The notes: generated by a model not told the origin, from the sequence alone. A stretch of DNA of 64,000 nucleotides from JAFGMQ01 sp036733345 (GCA_036733345.1 DAINAR010000009.1:1-64000), one strand, 5' to 3'; positions 18,501 through 26,394 are shown, numbered from the stretch's first letter. Translations and numbers: made by a program.

Positions 18501-19559
18501 AGACACCTGACAGTTGGTTGAATTGGCGCAAAGGTCGGTGTCGATGGTTCGCGGGGTGATGGTAAATACCTGGAATCCGCCGCCGGGGAATATGGTGACC
18601 GGGGTGAAATTTTGCGTCCACTGGTCCAGGATGTTACCGGTGCAGCCGGTGTTGTCGTAAAGGGTGAAGCGCATGGGGACCGTGGCATTAAAGAGTATGC
18701 TGCAGCCGAAGTTGGCCAGGGTGACGGTCCCGGTTGCCTGGATCTGTGCATCGTCGGTACAGGTGATGGCCAGCGTATCCGAGGGCACCGTAATGTCCGG
18801 GGCATTAATGGTATAAGGAGCAGATGCCATGGCGTTGTTGGCTCCGCTGCACTCGCATATGAGACTGTCCGGGTCAATTAAGGCAACAAAACTGCACGTG
18901 CATACCGTACAATTGGAGGTATAATTGAATATGACATTGGCGCTGACGCCGGCAGCAAGGTTAACGGTTTGGTCAGGGAAAACAATGCCGCAGTTGGAGA
19001 TCAGCCGCACCACCACATTGCTGGCATCAGCGCAGCCGATGTTTCCAACGTTAACCGTCACCGTGCCCTGGAGATTGCCGTCACTGACACAGTTAAGCGA
19101 AGGGACCACGCTGTTGACCCGCAGGTCCGGGATAGGTGCGGTATAGGACACCGGGCCATATGAATTGTTGTCCTCATTGTCTTCTGCCACATCATTGTTT
19201 AAATCAACGCTGGCATTGAAGTTGTAAGGATTGCAGTTATTACAGGTGGGTTCCCAGGAAGCAGTATCGATTTCAACATAAACGGAACTACCGATGCCGA
19301 TAGTGCCGTTGTAAGTGGTGTTACCGGTCCACGTACCGTCAGTCACCTGGATGGTAAAATTGTTTGTACTGTCCTGGTCTCCCTGGTTATTCACTTCAAC
19401 AGTAATGGAACCGCTGAAACTGCCGTCTGCCACACAGGTGATGGAAGGTGAGATATCGGTTATGATAAGATCCGGTAATGAATAGGCTGGTGAACCTGTA
19501 ATTGTAACGAGAATAACAGCAAAAAGTATAATAATGAAAACAAATGGAGTAGTTTTCAT
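15564..19559 (-). CDS. Large secreted CARDB-repeat surface protein with C-terminal anchor
   Basis: A 1331-residue exported protein. A signal peptide covers about 1-27 (FVFIIILFAVILVTITG, then SPAYS). About nine to ten CARDB-type immunoglobulin-like repeats of roughly 105-130 residues follow. Each starts near 'IPDLxV/I' and has CxxDG, the 'DNTGCSGSQVAQWTETL' type core, 'CQVSIRMEADYSNTIC' and 'DGTDNT' elements. Many repeats carry paired cysteines. The end holds a 'choice-of-anchor U'-like domain (LDGDGIFNSCEQG, then SYWKYGREPG) and a terminal IPAISKEGMIVSIILFFLFA membrane segment with RRGR, resembling IPTL-CTERM sorting tails. It is probably displayed or secreted and used in adhesion or scaffolding. 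Two internal repeats are almost identical in DNA, see the separate entry. Confidence 0.88.
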   Translation of the reverse strand: MKTTPFVFIIILFAVILVTITGSPAYSLPDLIITDISPSITCVADGSFSGSITVEVNNQGDQDSTNNFTIQVTDGTWTGNTTYNGTIGIGSSVYVEIDTASWEPTCNNCNPYNFNASVDLNNDVAEDNEDNNSYGPVSYTAPIPDLRVNSVVPSLNCVSDGNLQGTVTVNVGNIGCADASNVVVRLISNCGIVFPDQTVNLAAGVSANVIFNYTSNCTVCTCSFVALIDPDSLICECSGANNAMASAPYTINAPDITVPSDTLAITCTDDAQIQATGTVTLANFGCSILFNATVPMRFTLYDNTGCTGNILDQWTQNFTPVTIFPGGGFQVFTITPRTIDTDLCANSTNCQVSVRVEADYSNSICECSGANNTRCADKAVNIPDLEVQSDTLGVTCMADGQVTVSGTVTMANAGCGSNLNQDIPVRFTLFDNTGCSGSQVAQWTETLAGVNIPSSGGTQTFTITPQNMTANLCANSMGCQVSIRMETDYSNTICESDGTDNTYCTDNKAVDIPDLEILSDTFVIACLEDGQVTVSGTVTMANAGCGSNLNQDIPVRFTLFDNTGCSGSQVAQWTETLAGVNIPSSGGTQTFTITPQNMTANLCANSMGCQVSIRMEADYSNTICESDGTDNTICSDRTVNIPNLVVNSIDMYVSCNNDGNFTGITVNVSNDGCANASNVVVRLTSDCGLVFTDQTTNLAPGETRDVFFPFTAGLANCNCDFTAVIDPDNTICECDGTDNTAISLSGMIIPDVEVQGDTLTVSCAGDHQINVSGTVTLVNNGCGPNLTRDIPMRFTMYDNPGCSGSQINQWTQTFNGVNIPSAGGTQTFTVENHLITTDPVANSTNCQVSVFVEADYLDSICEWDGTDNTFCAGSKNIDIPNLQILSDTLGIACLDDGQFTVSGTVTMANSGCGSSLNQNIPIRFTLFDNTGCSGTQVSQWTETFAGVNIPSGCGTQTFTITPQIISSDLCSNSSTCQLSLSMEADYNNTICESDGTDNTRCSDKTSNIPDLRVNTVTPTVNCNANGSASGTVIVNVENIGCGDVAGAVVQLNSSCGSIVFVDQTVNLAAGSNSDLTFNYTPTPSTGTCDFTATIDPGNAVCEGTGSNNSATFSNYVQDLDGDGIFNSCEQGTYGDNPNYDGNNDSIPDWQQGNVVSFHTADGNDYVTISAPNGTQFSGVQALPAPAPGTFPDLISFPYGLFRFTLSGVTPGGAVQVSLILSGSDSIDSYWKYGREPGNTTVHPYEFNLSGGTGAQIMGNTVLLNFIDGQRGDDDLDGGNGTFVDDGGPVSTATVIPAISKEGMIVSIILFFLFACLIIRRGRVFNGKTGNR
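17671..18350 (-). repeat. Near-identical 390-bp-period duplication inside the CARDB gene
   Basis: About 290 bases from 17671 recur at 18061 (period 390 bases, 130 codons) with only isolated differences by eye, for example CTTCC against TTTCC. The other CARDB repeats of this gene are clearly diverged, so this pair is a recent duplication or is kept alike by gene conversion. Confidence 0.85.
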
Positions 19560-20032
19560 ATAATTTGCTCATCCCCGGTTATTTCAAAGATGGAAAAAAC
19601 AATGTCACACTTCTCTTTATGTATTAATGAATTTTCTAAGAGCATATCATTCAATATTTAATCGAATACCATTGACAGAATAGTCTTAACTGCTAAAAGT
19701 CCATGAATCGATGAATGTTTTTATGAATTGGTAAGTGAACAGTTTGATATTAAAAAGGTTTAAGATTTAATAAACCAACATAATGATGATATGAGGGATA
19801 AAATAAGCCCTTATTTACATGCTGATCTTTTTAGAAAAAAAATGATATCAGAAAACCAAGAAGTGATAAAGGTAAAATATATGGAAAAGCCTTGACTAAG
19901 ACGCAAAAATGATATTATTTTTTTTGGAGTTTGAATAATATTGAGAATAAAATTAAGGTTTGAATTCTTAAATTTTGCTTAAGCAGTTATAAATGAAGGC
20001 CTGACTATGGTTGTTCTGGAATAGGATTACAC
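19560..20032. other. AT-rich intergenic region
   Basis: About 470 bases without a gene, between the divergent starts of the CARDB gene and the TM2 gene. A weak promoter-like pair TTGACT (19892-19897) and TATTAT (19913-19918) has a spacer of only 15 bases. Confidence 0.4.
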
Positions 20033-20431
20033 ATGGGTTACTCAAACGACACTCATTTAAAGTCAGTCGGATACATCCTGTGGATATTCGGCTTCACAGG
20101 CTCCCATCGGTTTTACTACGGAAAACCTGTTTCAGGTATCATCTGGTTCTTTACATTCGGGCTTTTATTTATCGGCTGGATTGTCGATCTTTTTCTAATT
20201 CCGTCTATGGACCGTCAGGCCGATTTCAGGTACCGCAGCGGTAAAATTGACTACACGGCAGGATGGATTTTGCTGACATTTCTCGGATTTTTCGGAATAC
20301 ATCGTTTTTATATGGGGAAATGGTTTACCGGGATAGTATATCTGCTGACGGCCGGCATCTTCGGCATCGGGTACCTGTATGATTTTTGTACTCTGAATGA
20401 CCAGGTTTCACTTATAAACAGCAGGCCCTGA
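20033..20431 (+). CDS. Double TM2-domain membrane protein
   Basis: A 132-residue inner-membrane protein with two TM2 units in tandem. Each has two hydrophobic helices around a turn and the family signature: GFTGSHRFYYGKPVSGI in the first and GFFGIHRFYMGKWFTGI in the second, each followed by a second helix and an aspartate (IVDLF, LYDF). TM2 proteins are widespread, of unknown biochemical role, and often associated with envelope or stress functions. The duplication of the unit is typical of a subset of the family. No operon partner is evident, because the next gene starts more than 200 bases downstream. Confidence 0.85.
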   Translation: MGYSNDTHLKSVGYILWIFGFTGSHRFYYGKPVSGIIWFFTFGLLFIGWIVDLFLIPSMDRQADFRYRSGKIDYTAGWILLTFLGFFGIHRFYMGKWFTGIVYLLTAGIFGIGYLYDFCTLNDQVSLINSRP

Positions 20432-20658
20432 CTCCGGAAACAATCCTTATTTCTTGACATAAACATATTAAACCCTAAGAATGTGTGATGGGGAGGATGA
20501 TACGCATGCCCGGCAGCGTTAATGGAGTCATTATTGAAAACATATTCGCTGTTCAGAATGTGTGAGTCTTTTATTCTATCTTTCCCTGAATAAGGATTTA
20601 TAAGAATTATATGATAATATATTCATTGTTATCGAAAGGAACAGTATCGGAGGTCTAT

Positions 20659-21165
20659 ATGGCGGAAAGCATACTGAATAACAAGCGGATTCTGGCAGTA
20701 GATGATGAGCCTGACATACTTGAAACCCTGCAGGAACATTTAGAGGATTATGATGGTCTTATACTTGATAAGGCCATGGATTATGATACGGGCTATCACT
20801 TGCTCAGAACGCGGAAATATGATCTCGTTATCTTGGATATAATGGGAGTCCGCGGTTTTGATCTGTTAAATGAAGCCGCAAGCTCAGGGTTTCCAGCCGT
20901 AATGTTGACAGCACAGGCCTTTTCCAGGGAAGCGCTAAAAGAAGCAATTGAAACGGGTGCATGGGCATATCTTCCCAAGGAAAAGATATCGGAAATTGTA
21001 CCTTTTCTTGAGGACGTCCTGACTTTAGGGTGCCAATCTTCCTGGAGACTGTTATTCGAGAGGTTAGGAGGTTTTTTTAATTCATCCTTTGGGCCTGACT
21101 GGCAAAAGGATGAAAAGGAGTTCTGGCAGGAGGCTGCTTCGGGAAGTATAAATCGGAACCGTTAA
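20659..21165 (+). CDS. Stand-alone response regulator receiver protein
   Basis: The ATG at 20659 is chosen because CGGAGG (20648-20653) sits at ideal spacing, giving 168 residues. The receiver domain has the acidic pair in AVDDEPD, a phosphoacceptor Asp in LVILDIMG, the conserved Thr in VMLTAQAF and Lys in YLPKEK. After the receiver there is only a 50-residue tail (SSWRLLFERLGGFFNSSFG) without a DNA-binding domain. It resembles single-domain receivers that relay phosphate or bind a partner protein. No kinase is adjacent. Confidence 0.85.
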   Translation: MAESILNNKRILAVDDEPDILETLQEHLEDYDGLILDKAMDYDTGYHLLRTRKYDLVILDIMGVRGFDLLNEAASSGFPAVMLTAQAFSREALKEAIETGAWAYLPKEKISEIVPFLEDVLTLGCQSSWRLLFERLGGFFNSSFGPDWQKDEKEFWQEAASGSINRNR

Positions 21166-21468
21166 TATTACATAAATGAATGAAGAGTGGCTGGCACAGA
21201 ACATAAATTACGCCACTATTTTTTCCTCTAAATACCATAATCCATAAAATGTTATGATATGGATTTCCGCAAGTAAGTCCTGGCGCTGAAACCGACAAGT
21301 ATCATGAAGATAATTATTCCCCATCCTGTTAAATAAGGGATCGGCGCGGAATGCTCGTTTATGGATGGACAGGAGTAGCTGATGAAGCACCTGCAGCTTG
21401 AATTCGCTTTATTGAGCTGTTACAGGAAAATAGATTTTTATTTTCAGTGACTAAAAGGATAGTCAGAT

Positions 21469-22257
21469 ATGAAAGAATCTCATGCACTATATGAAACCAG
21501 AGGAAATATTGTTATTATCACCCTGAATCGGCCCAAGTTCCGAAATGCATTCAGTCCGGAGATGATCCGTTTATGGAACAGTTTCCTTGCTGACGCAAAG
21601 GAAGACAGGGATATAAGAGTTATTGTTGTTACCGGAAAAGGTGACACCTTTTGCTCCGGGGGAGATATTCAGGACATGGCCGATGGAAAACTTAAATCCT
21701 GGGGCATGAAAAATTTTCTCTGGGAGGGAGTGCATCGTATTGTGCTTACCCTCGAGGACATTGACAAACCGGTGATTGCGGCCATTAATGGCGCGGCCAT
21801 GGGGGCAGGCATGGACATGGCTTTAATGTGCGACCTCAGGGTGTGTTCAGACAGGGCCAGGCTTGCAGAGTCTTATATAAACATGGGGCTGGTCCCCGGC
21901 GACGGAGGAGCCTATTTTCTTCCGCGCCTCGTCGGCGTATCCAGGGCCATGGAATTGCTTTTTACAGGTGACATTTTGAGTCCACAGGAGGCCCTGGAAC
22001 TGGGGATCGTAAATCGTGTTGTACCGCATGAAAAACTCATGGAAGAGACAATGATCCTGGCGGAAAAAATTGCGGGCAAGCCGCCTCTTGCCATCCGGAT
22101 GATGAAAAGGGCAGTATACCAGTCCCAGACCAGCACCCTTCGTTCCCATCTCGATTACATATCTTCACAAATATCCCTGTTATCTGAAACTGAAGACCAT
22201 CTCGAGGCCGCCAGGTCCTTTTTAGAAAAGAGAAAGCCCGTGTTTGAAGGCAGGTAA
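21469..22257 (+). CDS. Enoyl-CoA hydratase/isomerase family protein
   Basis: A 262-residue crotonase-fold protein acting on an acyl-CoA thioester. The CoA-binding and oxyanion-hole segments are clear: SGGDIQDMADG, and AAINGAAMGAGMDMALMCD. The usual hydratase glutamates appear replaced. Asp116 stands where Glu144 of rat enoyl-CoA hydratase lies (GAGMDMAL), and Tyr136 at the Glu164 position (SYINMGLVPG). The GLVPGDGGAYFLPRLVG stretch is typical of a subfamily of uncertain activity, so an isomerase, hydrolase or hydratase role is possible. It stands alone and is followed by a strong terminator. Confidence 0.88.
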   Translation: MKESHALYETRGNIVIITLNRPKFRNAFSPEMIRLWNSFLADAKEDRDIRVIVVTGKGDTFCSGGDIQDMADGKLKSWGMKNFLWEGVHRIVLTLEDIDKPVIAAINGAAMGAGMDMALMCDLRVCSDRARLAESYINMGLVPGDGGAYFLPRLVGVSRAMELLFTGDILSPQEALELGIVNRVVPHEKLMEETMILAEKIAGKPPLAIRMMKRAVYQSQTSTLRSHLDYISSQISLLSETEDHLEAARSFLEKRKPVFEGR

Positions 22258-22379
22258 AGAGTTGTTTAAGTTAAAGGGTCAAGTATGCTGTTGGCTGCTA
22301 TCAGGCAGAAGATGGACACACCGGTTTCTATTTTATTTCTTTGTCGATTGTCAGATATTTCCAGGCATATTGGAAAAAT

Positions 22380-22419
22380 AAAAAGGTCAGGACCCTATTT
22401 AGCAGGCCCTGACCTTTTT
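22380..22419 (+). terminator. Intrinsic terminator after the enoyl-CoA hydratase gene
   Basis: AAAAAGGTCAGG (22380-22391) pairs over all 12 bases with CCTGACCTTTTT (22408-22419) across a 16-base loop, ending in five T residues. Because both arms carry A/T runs it can work on both strands. Repeat copy A begins at the very next base. Confidence 0.8.
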
Positions 22420-22565
22420 CAATCCGCCAGCCAGCCAAAGGCTGGTAAAAGGCTGGTAAAAGGCGGACGAGGGTTCGATCCTGCCTCAGGCAGACAAGTC
22501 CCCGCCCCTTGGGGCGTTCAATGCTTTTTAAGATACCCTGCTGCTCTGCGGCGGGGTAGTTCATT
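22420..22565. repeat. Dispersed modular repeat, copy A
   Basis: Runs from CAATCCGCCAGCC to GGCGGGGTAGTTCATT. It contains CCAGCCAAAGGCTGG, two GGCTGGTAAAAG units, CCTGCCTCAGGCAG and CCCCTTGGGGCG palindromes. It is nearly identical, in inverse orientation, to copy B between recB and recD (34472-34624). Short open frames across it are repeat artefacts. Confidence 0.85.
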
Positions 22566-22578
22566 TTCAATTTGACTG

Positions 22579-22809
22579 TTACCTTTTTATTATTAAGCTG
22601 TGTTTTTTTCTTCTCCAGATAAACAAAATCCCTGTTCCAGACATCAGTAATGCAAGTATAATCATTCTGTATTCGGAGTGAGCGGGGATAGTCGTTGGTG
22701 GAAGATCCTCCTTTAGCTCAAATGCCCCAATATCACACCCTGCCAAGTAAAGGCTGGGCTTTCCGCGTTGGTCAGCAGTCTGGATATAGCTACCGGATGG
22801 GATATTTTT
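22579..22809 (-). pseudogene. 3' remnant of a surface-anchored (IPTL-type) beta-helix protein gene
   Basis: On the minus strand an uninterrupted frame with no start codon reads NIPSGSYIQTADQRGKPSLY, then CDIGAFELKE, then PPTTIPAHSEYRMIILALLM and a basic WRRKK end before TAA at 22581-22579. 'TADQRG...CDIGAFE' is the usual end of the repeat region of Pmp-like or right-handed beta-helix exported proteins, and the tail is an IPTL-CTERM-like anchor. Only the last roughly 75 codons remain. The upstream edge abuts the stop codon of the small gene at 22810. It is interpreted as a deletion remnant among repeats. Confidence 0.65.
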
Positions 22810-23001
22810 CTAGGATTCCTCACCCACCTTTGCCTTAAATCGGTCAATCATGTCCTTAAGAAAACCCTCTCTTTTTTTTAGTGCCTCCTTGAATTCCCTT
22901 GTATCCGTGTGAATAATCTCAACCTGAAGGTGATAAAGGTAACGCTCTATCACGCCTATCAGGATGTCCGCCTCTTCCTTGTTCATCTCAATGTTGATCA
23001 T
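22810..23001 (-). CDS. Small conserved-type helical protein
   Basis: A 63-residue cytosolic protein, largely helical and charged (MNKEEADILIGVIERYLYHL, then a long amphipathic helix EFKEALKKREGFLKDMI). AAAGGAGGG lies seven bases before the ATG, which argues for a real gene. The function is unknown; the shape resembles small two-helix proteins of about this size found in many Desulfobacterota genomes. Its stop codon is immediately followed, in frame, by the surface-protein remnant, which is probably coincidental. Confidence 0.7.
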   Translation of the reverse strand: MINIEMNKEEADILIGVIERYLYHLQVEIIHTDTREFKEALKKREGFLKDMIDRFKAKVGEES

Positions 23002-23139
23002 AGCGCCCTCCTTTCATTGTTTCTGGCAATGTTTTAATCATATCCCTCAGTCCCCGGCGTGCCCGGCAGAGTCTAATAGGGGCTGAAGGCCCTTTAATTA
23101 TTAATATTTTACCATGAAAGTGGATCTGCGCAAACAAAA

Positions 23140-23391
23140 ACTTAAATCCGGCAGGCGGACAAGATTTGCCAACCAGCCAACCAGCCAACCAGCCAAAGGC
23201 TGGTAAAAGTCTGGTAAAAGGCTGGTAAACCATCCATAGGCTGGTAAACCATCCATAGGCTGGTAAAAGGCAGACAAGATCCGCCATAAACACGGCGGAC
23301 AAGCCCGCCATAAACACGGCGGACAAGTCCCCGACCCCCGGGTCGTTCAATGCTTTTCAATATACCCCGCTGCTTGCCTCGGGGCAGGCAC
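23140..23391. repeat. Dispersed modular repeat, copy C (expanded)
   Basis: A longer, rearranged relative of copies A and B. It has four CCAGCCAA-type units in a row, five GGCTGGTAAA units interspersed with CCATCCATA, two CCGCCATAAACACGGCGGAC units, then CGTTCAATGCTTTT and GGGGCAGG. Its right end overlaps the 3' end of the CoA-binding protein gene and supplies its last residues and stop codon. Confidence 0.8.
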
Positions 23392-23835
23392 AGCTTGTTT
23401 CACAAGTTTCGAATGCTCGATCTTCATGCATTTTGACTGCACAACATTAAGTCCCGCAGCTGTTGCCCTGTCGGCAGCCTCATTATGAGCAAGTCCAAGC
23501 TGCATCCATACAACCTTCGCCTTAATATTAATTGCTTCATCAACTATTCCGGGTATTGCAGGTACCTGCCTGAAAATATCGACAATTTCTACCTGACCGG
23601 GAATTGATTTCAGATCCGGATATGATTTTTCTCCCAGGACTTCCTGCTTCTCAGGATTGACCGGAATAATTGTATAACCATGATTTTTAAGATAATCTGC
23701 AACTCTATAGCTGGCACTGGCTGGGTCATCTGAAAGCCCCACAACAGCAACTGCCCTGTTTTTTTCAAGTATATCTTTTATCTCGTCATCAGGCGGGTTT
23801 GTTAAAGGCACCTCGCATGCCATATTTTCTGTCAT
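23347..23835 (-). CDS. CoA-binding domain protein (YccU-like)
   Basis: A 162-residue Rossmann-fold protein. The nucleotide-binding start reads AVAVVGLSDDPASASYRVADYL, followed by GYTIIPVNP and VVWMQLGLAHNEAA, typical of the stand-alone CoA-binding (succinyl-CoA-synthetase-like) domain. Such proteins bind CoA and their exact role is undefined. The catalytic-type cysteine segment VVQSKCMKIEH is present. The C-terminal tail (about 15 residues, PAPRQAAGYIEKH) is encoded by the dispersed repeat copy C, so the original C-terminus was probably replaced by insertion of the repeat. It is 55 bases upstream of the NAD(P)-binding gene's end and may be co-transcribed with it. Confidence 0.88.
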   Translation of the reverse strand: MTENMACEVPLTNPPDDEIKDILEKNRAVAVVGLSDDPASASYRVADYLKNHGYTIIPVNPEKQEVLGEKSYPDLKSIPGQVEIVDIFRQVPAIPGIVDEAINIKAKVVWMQLGLAHNEAADRATAAGLNVVQSKCMKIEHSKLVKQAVPAPRQAAGYIEKH

Positions 23836-23890
23836 TTTGATTTCTCCAGAAAACTAAGGGGAATTGAATAAATAGAAATTAACCTTTATT

Positions 23891-24520
23891 TCAGTAGGTT
23901 AGTAAAGGTGTTTTTCCGAAATGGGTTGGTTCCTTTAACTGCTTTAGTATAAAATCTGCTACATCAGAACGTGAAATCCGCCCTGCTTTTATTCCCTTCA
24001 AATCATCCAGAACCCTGTACTTTCCGGTTCGAGGGCCGTTAGTAAGAAATCCCGGACGCACTATCATCCAATTGCACTTGCTGTCTTTGATCAGGGCCTC
24101 TTCACGGTCTTTATCCTTGTATATCTGTTTTAAAAGCAGAGGGTTTACTATCCGGTCGTAGAGAAAACCGCCGTGCCCCCTGCTGTCCCCCGCACCGATC
24201 CCCGTTATAACAATAAGCTTCATCTCCGCATTGTTTCCGATTGCGGAAAGTACATTCATGATACTCCTGGAAAACAGGAAAACAGGTTTTAGAGTTGGAG
24301 GCATTCCCACACAGACACAGACAGCATCCTGGCCGGAAGTGACAGCGAAGACACTTGATGGATCAAGAATATCACCCTTAATCTTATGCAGGCCTGGATT
24401 TGCTATTCGAAGTTTGTCAGGCTTTCTCAGGAGAGCGGTAATCTCATGGCCATCCTCAAGTGCAAATTTCAATAACTGACTGCCTATACCGCGAGAGGCA
24501 CCGATAATTGTTAACTTCAT
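23891..24520 (-). CDS. NAD(P)-binding atypical short-chain dehydrogenase family protein
   Basis: A 209-residue protein with a glycine-rich nucleotide-binding start MKLTIIGASRGIGSQLLKFA, then a strand ending in ALLRKPDKL, DILDPSSV and VCVCVGMPP. The segment LIVITGIGAGDSRGHGGFLYDR and the later WMIVRPGFLTNGP match NmrA/YwnB-like atypical SDRs. These act as oxidoreductases or redox sensors. The substrate is unknown. It is placed upstream of the CoA-binding protein on the same strand. Confidence 0.85.
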   Translation of the reverse strand: MKLTIIGASRGIGSQLLKFALEDGHEITALLRKPDKLRIANPGLHKIKGDILDPSSVFAVTSGQDAVCVCVGMPPTLKPVFLFSRSIMNVLSAIGNNAEMKLIVITGIGAGDSRGHGGFLYDRIVNPLLLKQIYKDKDREEALIKDSKCNWMIVRPGFLTNGPRTGKYRVLDDLKGIKAGRISRSDVADFILKQLKEPTHFGKTPLLTY

Positions 24521-24955
24521 AGTATAATCCCCCTTTTACTTTAACCTGGACAAGCATTTTACCCAGTTCATGCATTCTTCATGGCTTGAGTATTCTGTTT
24601 GATATCCCCGGCCTCGTCAGTGCTCGCATGTACCATTATCTTTTAAAAACATTTTGCAAACTTGCCCGTATAGGAAGGAGATACCCGTTTTGCTCCCACA
24701 TCTTCGCCGCCTCTTAAATCTGAATACCCTTTGTTCGCAATGCTATCCGTCCCTCTCCCGTGGCCGCACCATGCGGCAGCCATAGGGTCGGGCTGAAAAA
24801 GGCTCCACATTGACAGGTTTTCGATTGACCTTTGATTATTATATTTCTTAACTGGCTGATTTTTTTAAGAAACTAACGCTCATTTGGCAGCTTCAGCTTA
24901 ATTGTTTCAATAATATTATTATTGGCAGAAATATAAATTATGCAGGTTCCTAACC
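24521..24955. other. Intergenic region with no recognised gene
   Basis: About 435 bases between the NAD(P)-binding gene start and the rfbC stop. A short GCCGCA-CCA-TGCGGC hairpin lies near 24763. No tRNA, reading frame or strong promoter was found, although TTGACA (24810-24815) is present without a well-spaced -10 element. Confidence 0.4.
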
Positions 24956-25513
24956 TTAATAAACAGGCAAAAAATCTTCAGGAATTTTGTGCAGCAGAGG
25001 ATTTTTGTTATCTTTTTCAGACAGTATCGGAGAGCTGAGAGGCCAATTTATACCTATATCCGGGTCAGACCATGAAACCCCGTATTCATCACCGGGGAAA
25101 TAAAAATCTGTGCACTTGTAGATAACGTCCGCTGTCTCGCTCAGCACACAGAAACCATGTGCAAATCCTTCAGGCACAAAGATCTGAATATTATTTTTTG
25201 AAGAGAGATATGCCCCGAACCACCGGCCGAACGAAGGTGAACCCCGTCGGATATCAACGGCCACATCAAATATTTCCCCTGTGACCACATACACCAGTTT
25301 CCCCTGGGCATTCTTAAGCTGATAATGGAGTCCACGCAGAACCCCCTTTCTTGAATGGGACTGGTTATCCTGAACAAATTCACGGGCAATTCCCAATTCT
25401 TTATATTTGGCCTCGTGGTATGTCTCAGAGAAAAAGCCTCGATCATCAGTGAACCTGTCCGGTTGGATCAAAATGACCCCTTCAATCCCTGTTGTTGATT
25501 TTTTTACAGGCAC
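24956..25513 (-). CDS. rfbC: dTDP-4-dehydrorhamnose 3,5-epimerase
   Basis: A 185-residue cupin enzyme that epimerises dTDP-4-keto-6-deoxyglucose in dTDP-L-rhamnose synthesis for cell-surface polysaccharide. It has the expected length and motifs: GVILIQPDRFTDDRGFFSET, QDNQSHSRKGVLRGLHYQ with the catalytic His, LVYVVTGEIFDVAVDIR, and FVPEGFAHGFCVLS. GTG is the start and overlaps the rfbA stop by one base (TAGTG), indicating translational coupling. rfbB and rfbD are not in the window. Confidence 0.95.
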   Translation of the reverse strand: MPVKKSTTGIEGVILIQPDRFTDDRGFFSETYHEAKYKELGIAREFVQDNQSHSRKGVLRGLHYQLKNAQGKLVYVVTGEIFDVAVDIRRGSPSFGRWFGAYLSSKNNIQIFVPEGFAHGFCVLSETADVIYKCTDFYFPGDEYGVSWSDPDIGINWPLSSPILSEKDNKNPLLHKIPEDFLPVY

Positions 25514-26394
25514 TATTGTTTATCCACCTCTTCGTTTGCGATCTCCATCAGGTAATGGCCATAGTCATTTTTTATTGTGTCTTTGGCAAGCTCTTTAAGC
25601 CGGTCTCTGTCTATGTATCCAAGGCGAAAGGCAATCTCTTCAACGCATGAAATCTTAAGCCCCTGTCTTTCCTGAATAGCCTGCACAAAATTGGCCGCCT
25701 GTTGAAGTGATTTATGGGTTCCGGTATCAAGCCAGGCAAAACCCCTGCCAAGCAGTTCTACCTTGAGCTGACCACGACGCAGGTATTCCAGGTTCACATC
25801 AGTAATCTCCAATTCGCCCCGCGGTGAAGGTTTGAGATTTTCCGCTATACTTACGACCTGGTTATCATAAAAATAAAGCCCCGGAATGGCATACCTGGAT
25901 CTGGGCTTTACAGGCTTTTCTTCAAGCCCGGTGACATTCATTTGTTTGTCAAATTCCACTACACCATACCGCTCAGGGTCATGTACGGGATAACCGAAGA
26001 TTATGCCTCCATGTTCAAAATCAGTAGATTTCCTGAGAGTCTCAGGCAAACCATGCCCGTGAAATATGTTGTCTCCCAGGACAAGAGCGACTTTATCATC
26101 ACCTATAAATGTCTTGCCAATTATGAATGCCTGGGCCAGACCCTCTGGACGCGGCTGTTCAGCGTATGAAAATGAAAGGCCAAGCTGAGAACCATCCGAT
26201 AAAAGCTCTCTGAATCTGGGCAGGTCTTCCGGTGTGGAGATGATAAGGATATCGCGAATGCCTGAAAGCATCAGCACGGAAAGAGGGTAAAAAATCATAG
26301 GTTTGTCATATATTGGCAGAAGCTGTTTGCTAACCACGCGTGTTATCGGGTAAAGTCTAGTGCCTGATCCTCCGGCAAGTATTATCCCTTTCAT
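25513..26394 (-). CDS. rfbA: Glucose-1-phosphate thymidylyltransferase
   Basis: A 293-residue nucleotidyltransferase making dTDP-glucose from dTTP and glucose-1-phosphate, the first step of the dTDP-rhamnose pathway. The signature GGSGTRLYPITRVVSKQLLP stands at the N-terminus, followed by VLGDNIFHGHGL with the metal-binding Asp, EEKPVKPRSRYAIPGLYFYD and GRGFAWLDTGTH. The length equals the classical RmlA. It is first in a two-gene operon with rfbC. Confidence 0.96.
   Translation of the reverse strand: MKGIILAGGSGTRLYPITRVVSKQLLPIYDKPMIFYPLSVLMLSGIRDILIISTPEDLPRFRELLSDGSQLGLSFSYAEQPRPEGLAQAFIIGKTFIGDDKVALVLGDNIFHGHGLPETLRKSTDFEHGGIIFGYPVHDPERYGVVEFDKQMNVTGLEEKPVKPRSRYAIPGLYFYDNQVVSIAENLKPSPRGELEITDVNLEYLRRGQLKVELLGRGFAWLDTGTHKSLQQAANFVQAIQERQGLKISCVEEIAFRLGYIDRDRLKELAKDTIKNDYGHYLMEIANEEVDKQ

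Noticed and set aside
17130..18881. Several plus-strand frames of 60-90 codons opposite the CARDB gene
   Set aside because: They are repeated shadows of the CARDB repeats, with identical copies arising from the 390-bp duplication.
22988..23360. Two overlapping minus-strand frames rich in LPAFYQP/GLVRRVYGG text
   Set aside because: They are translations of the tandem words in repeat copy C.
22420..23391. Repeat cluster considered as a CRISPR array
   Set aside because: The units are contiguous palindromic words of 8-24 bases without equal-length unique spacers, and no cas genes are present.
24763..24777. GCCGCA-CCA-TGCGGC hairpin considered as a terminator
   Set aside because: No T-run follows on either strand and it is not near a gene end.
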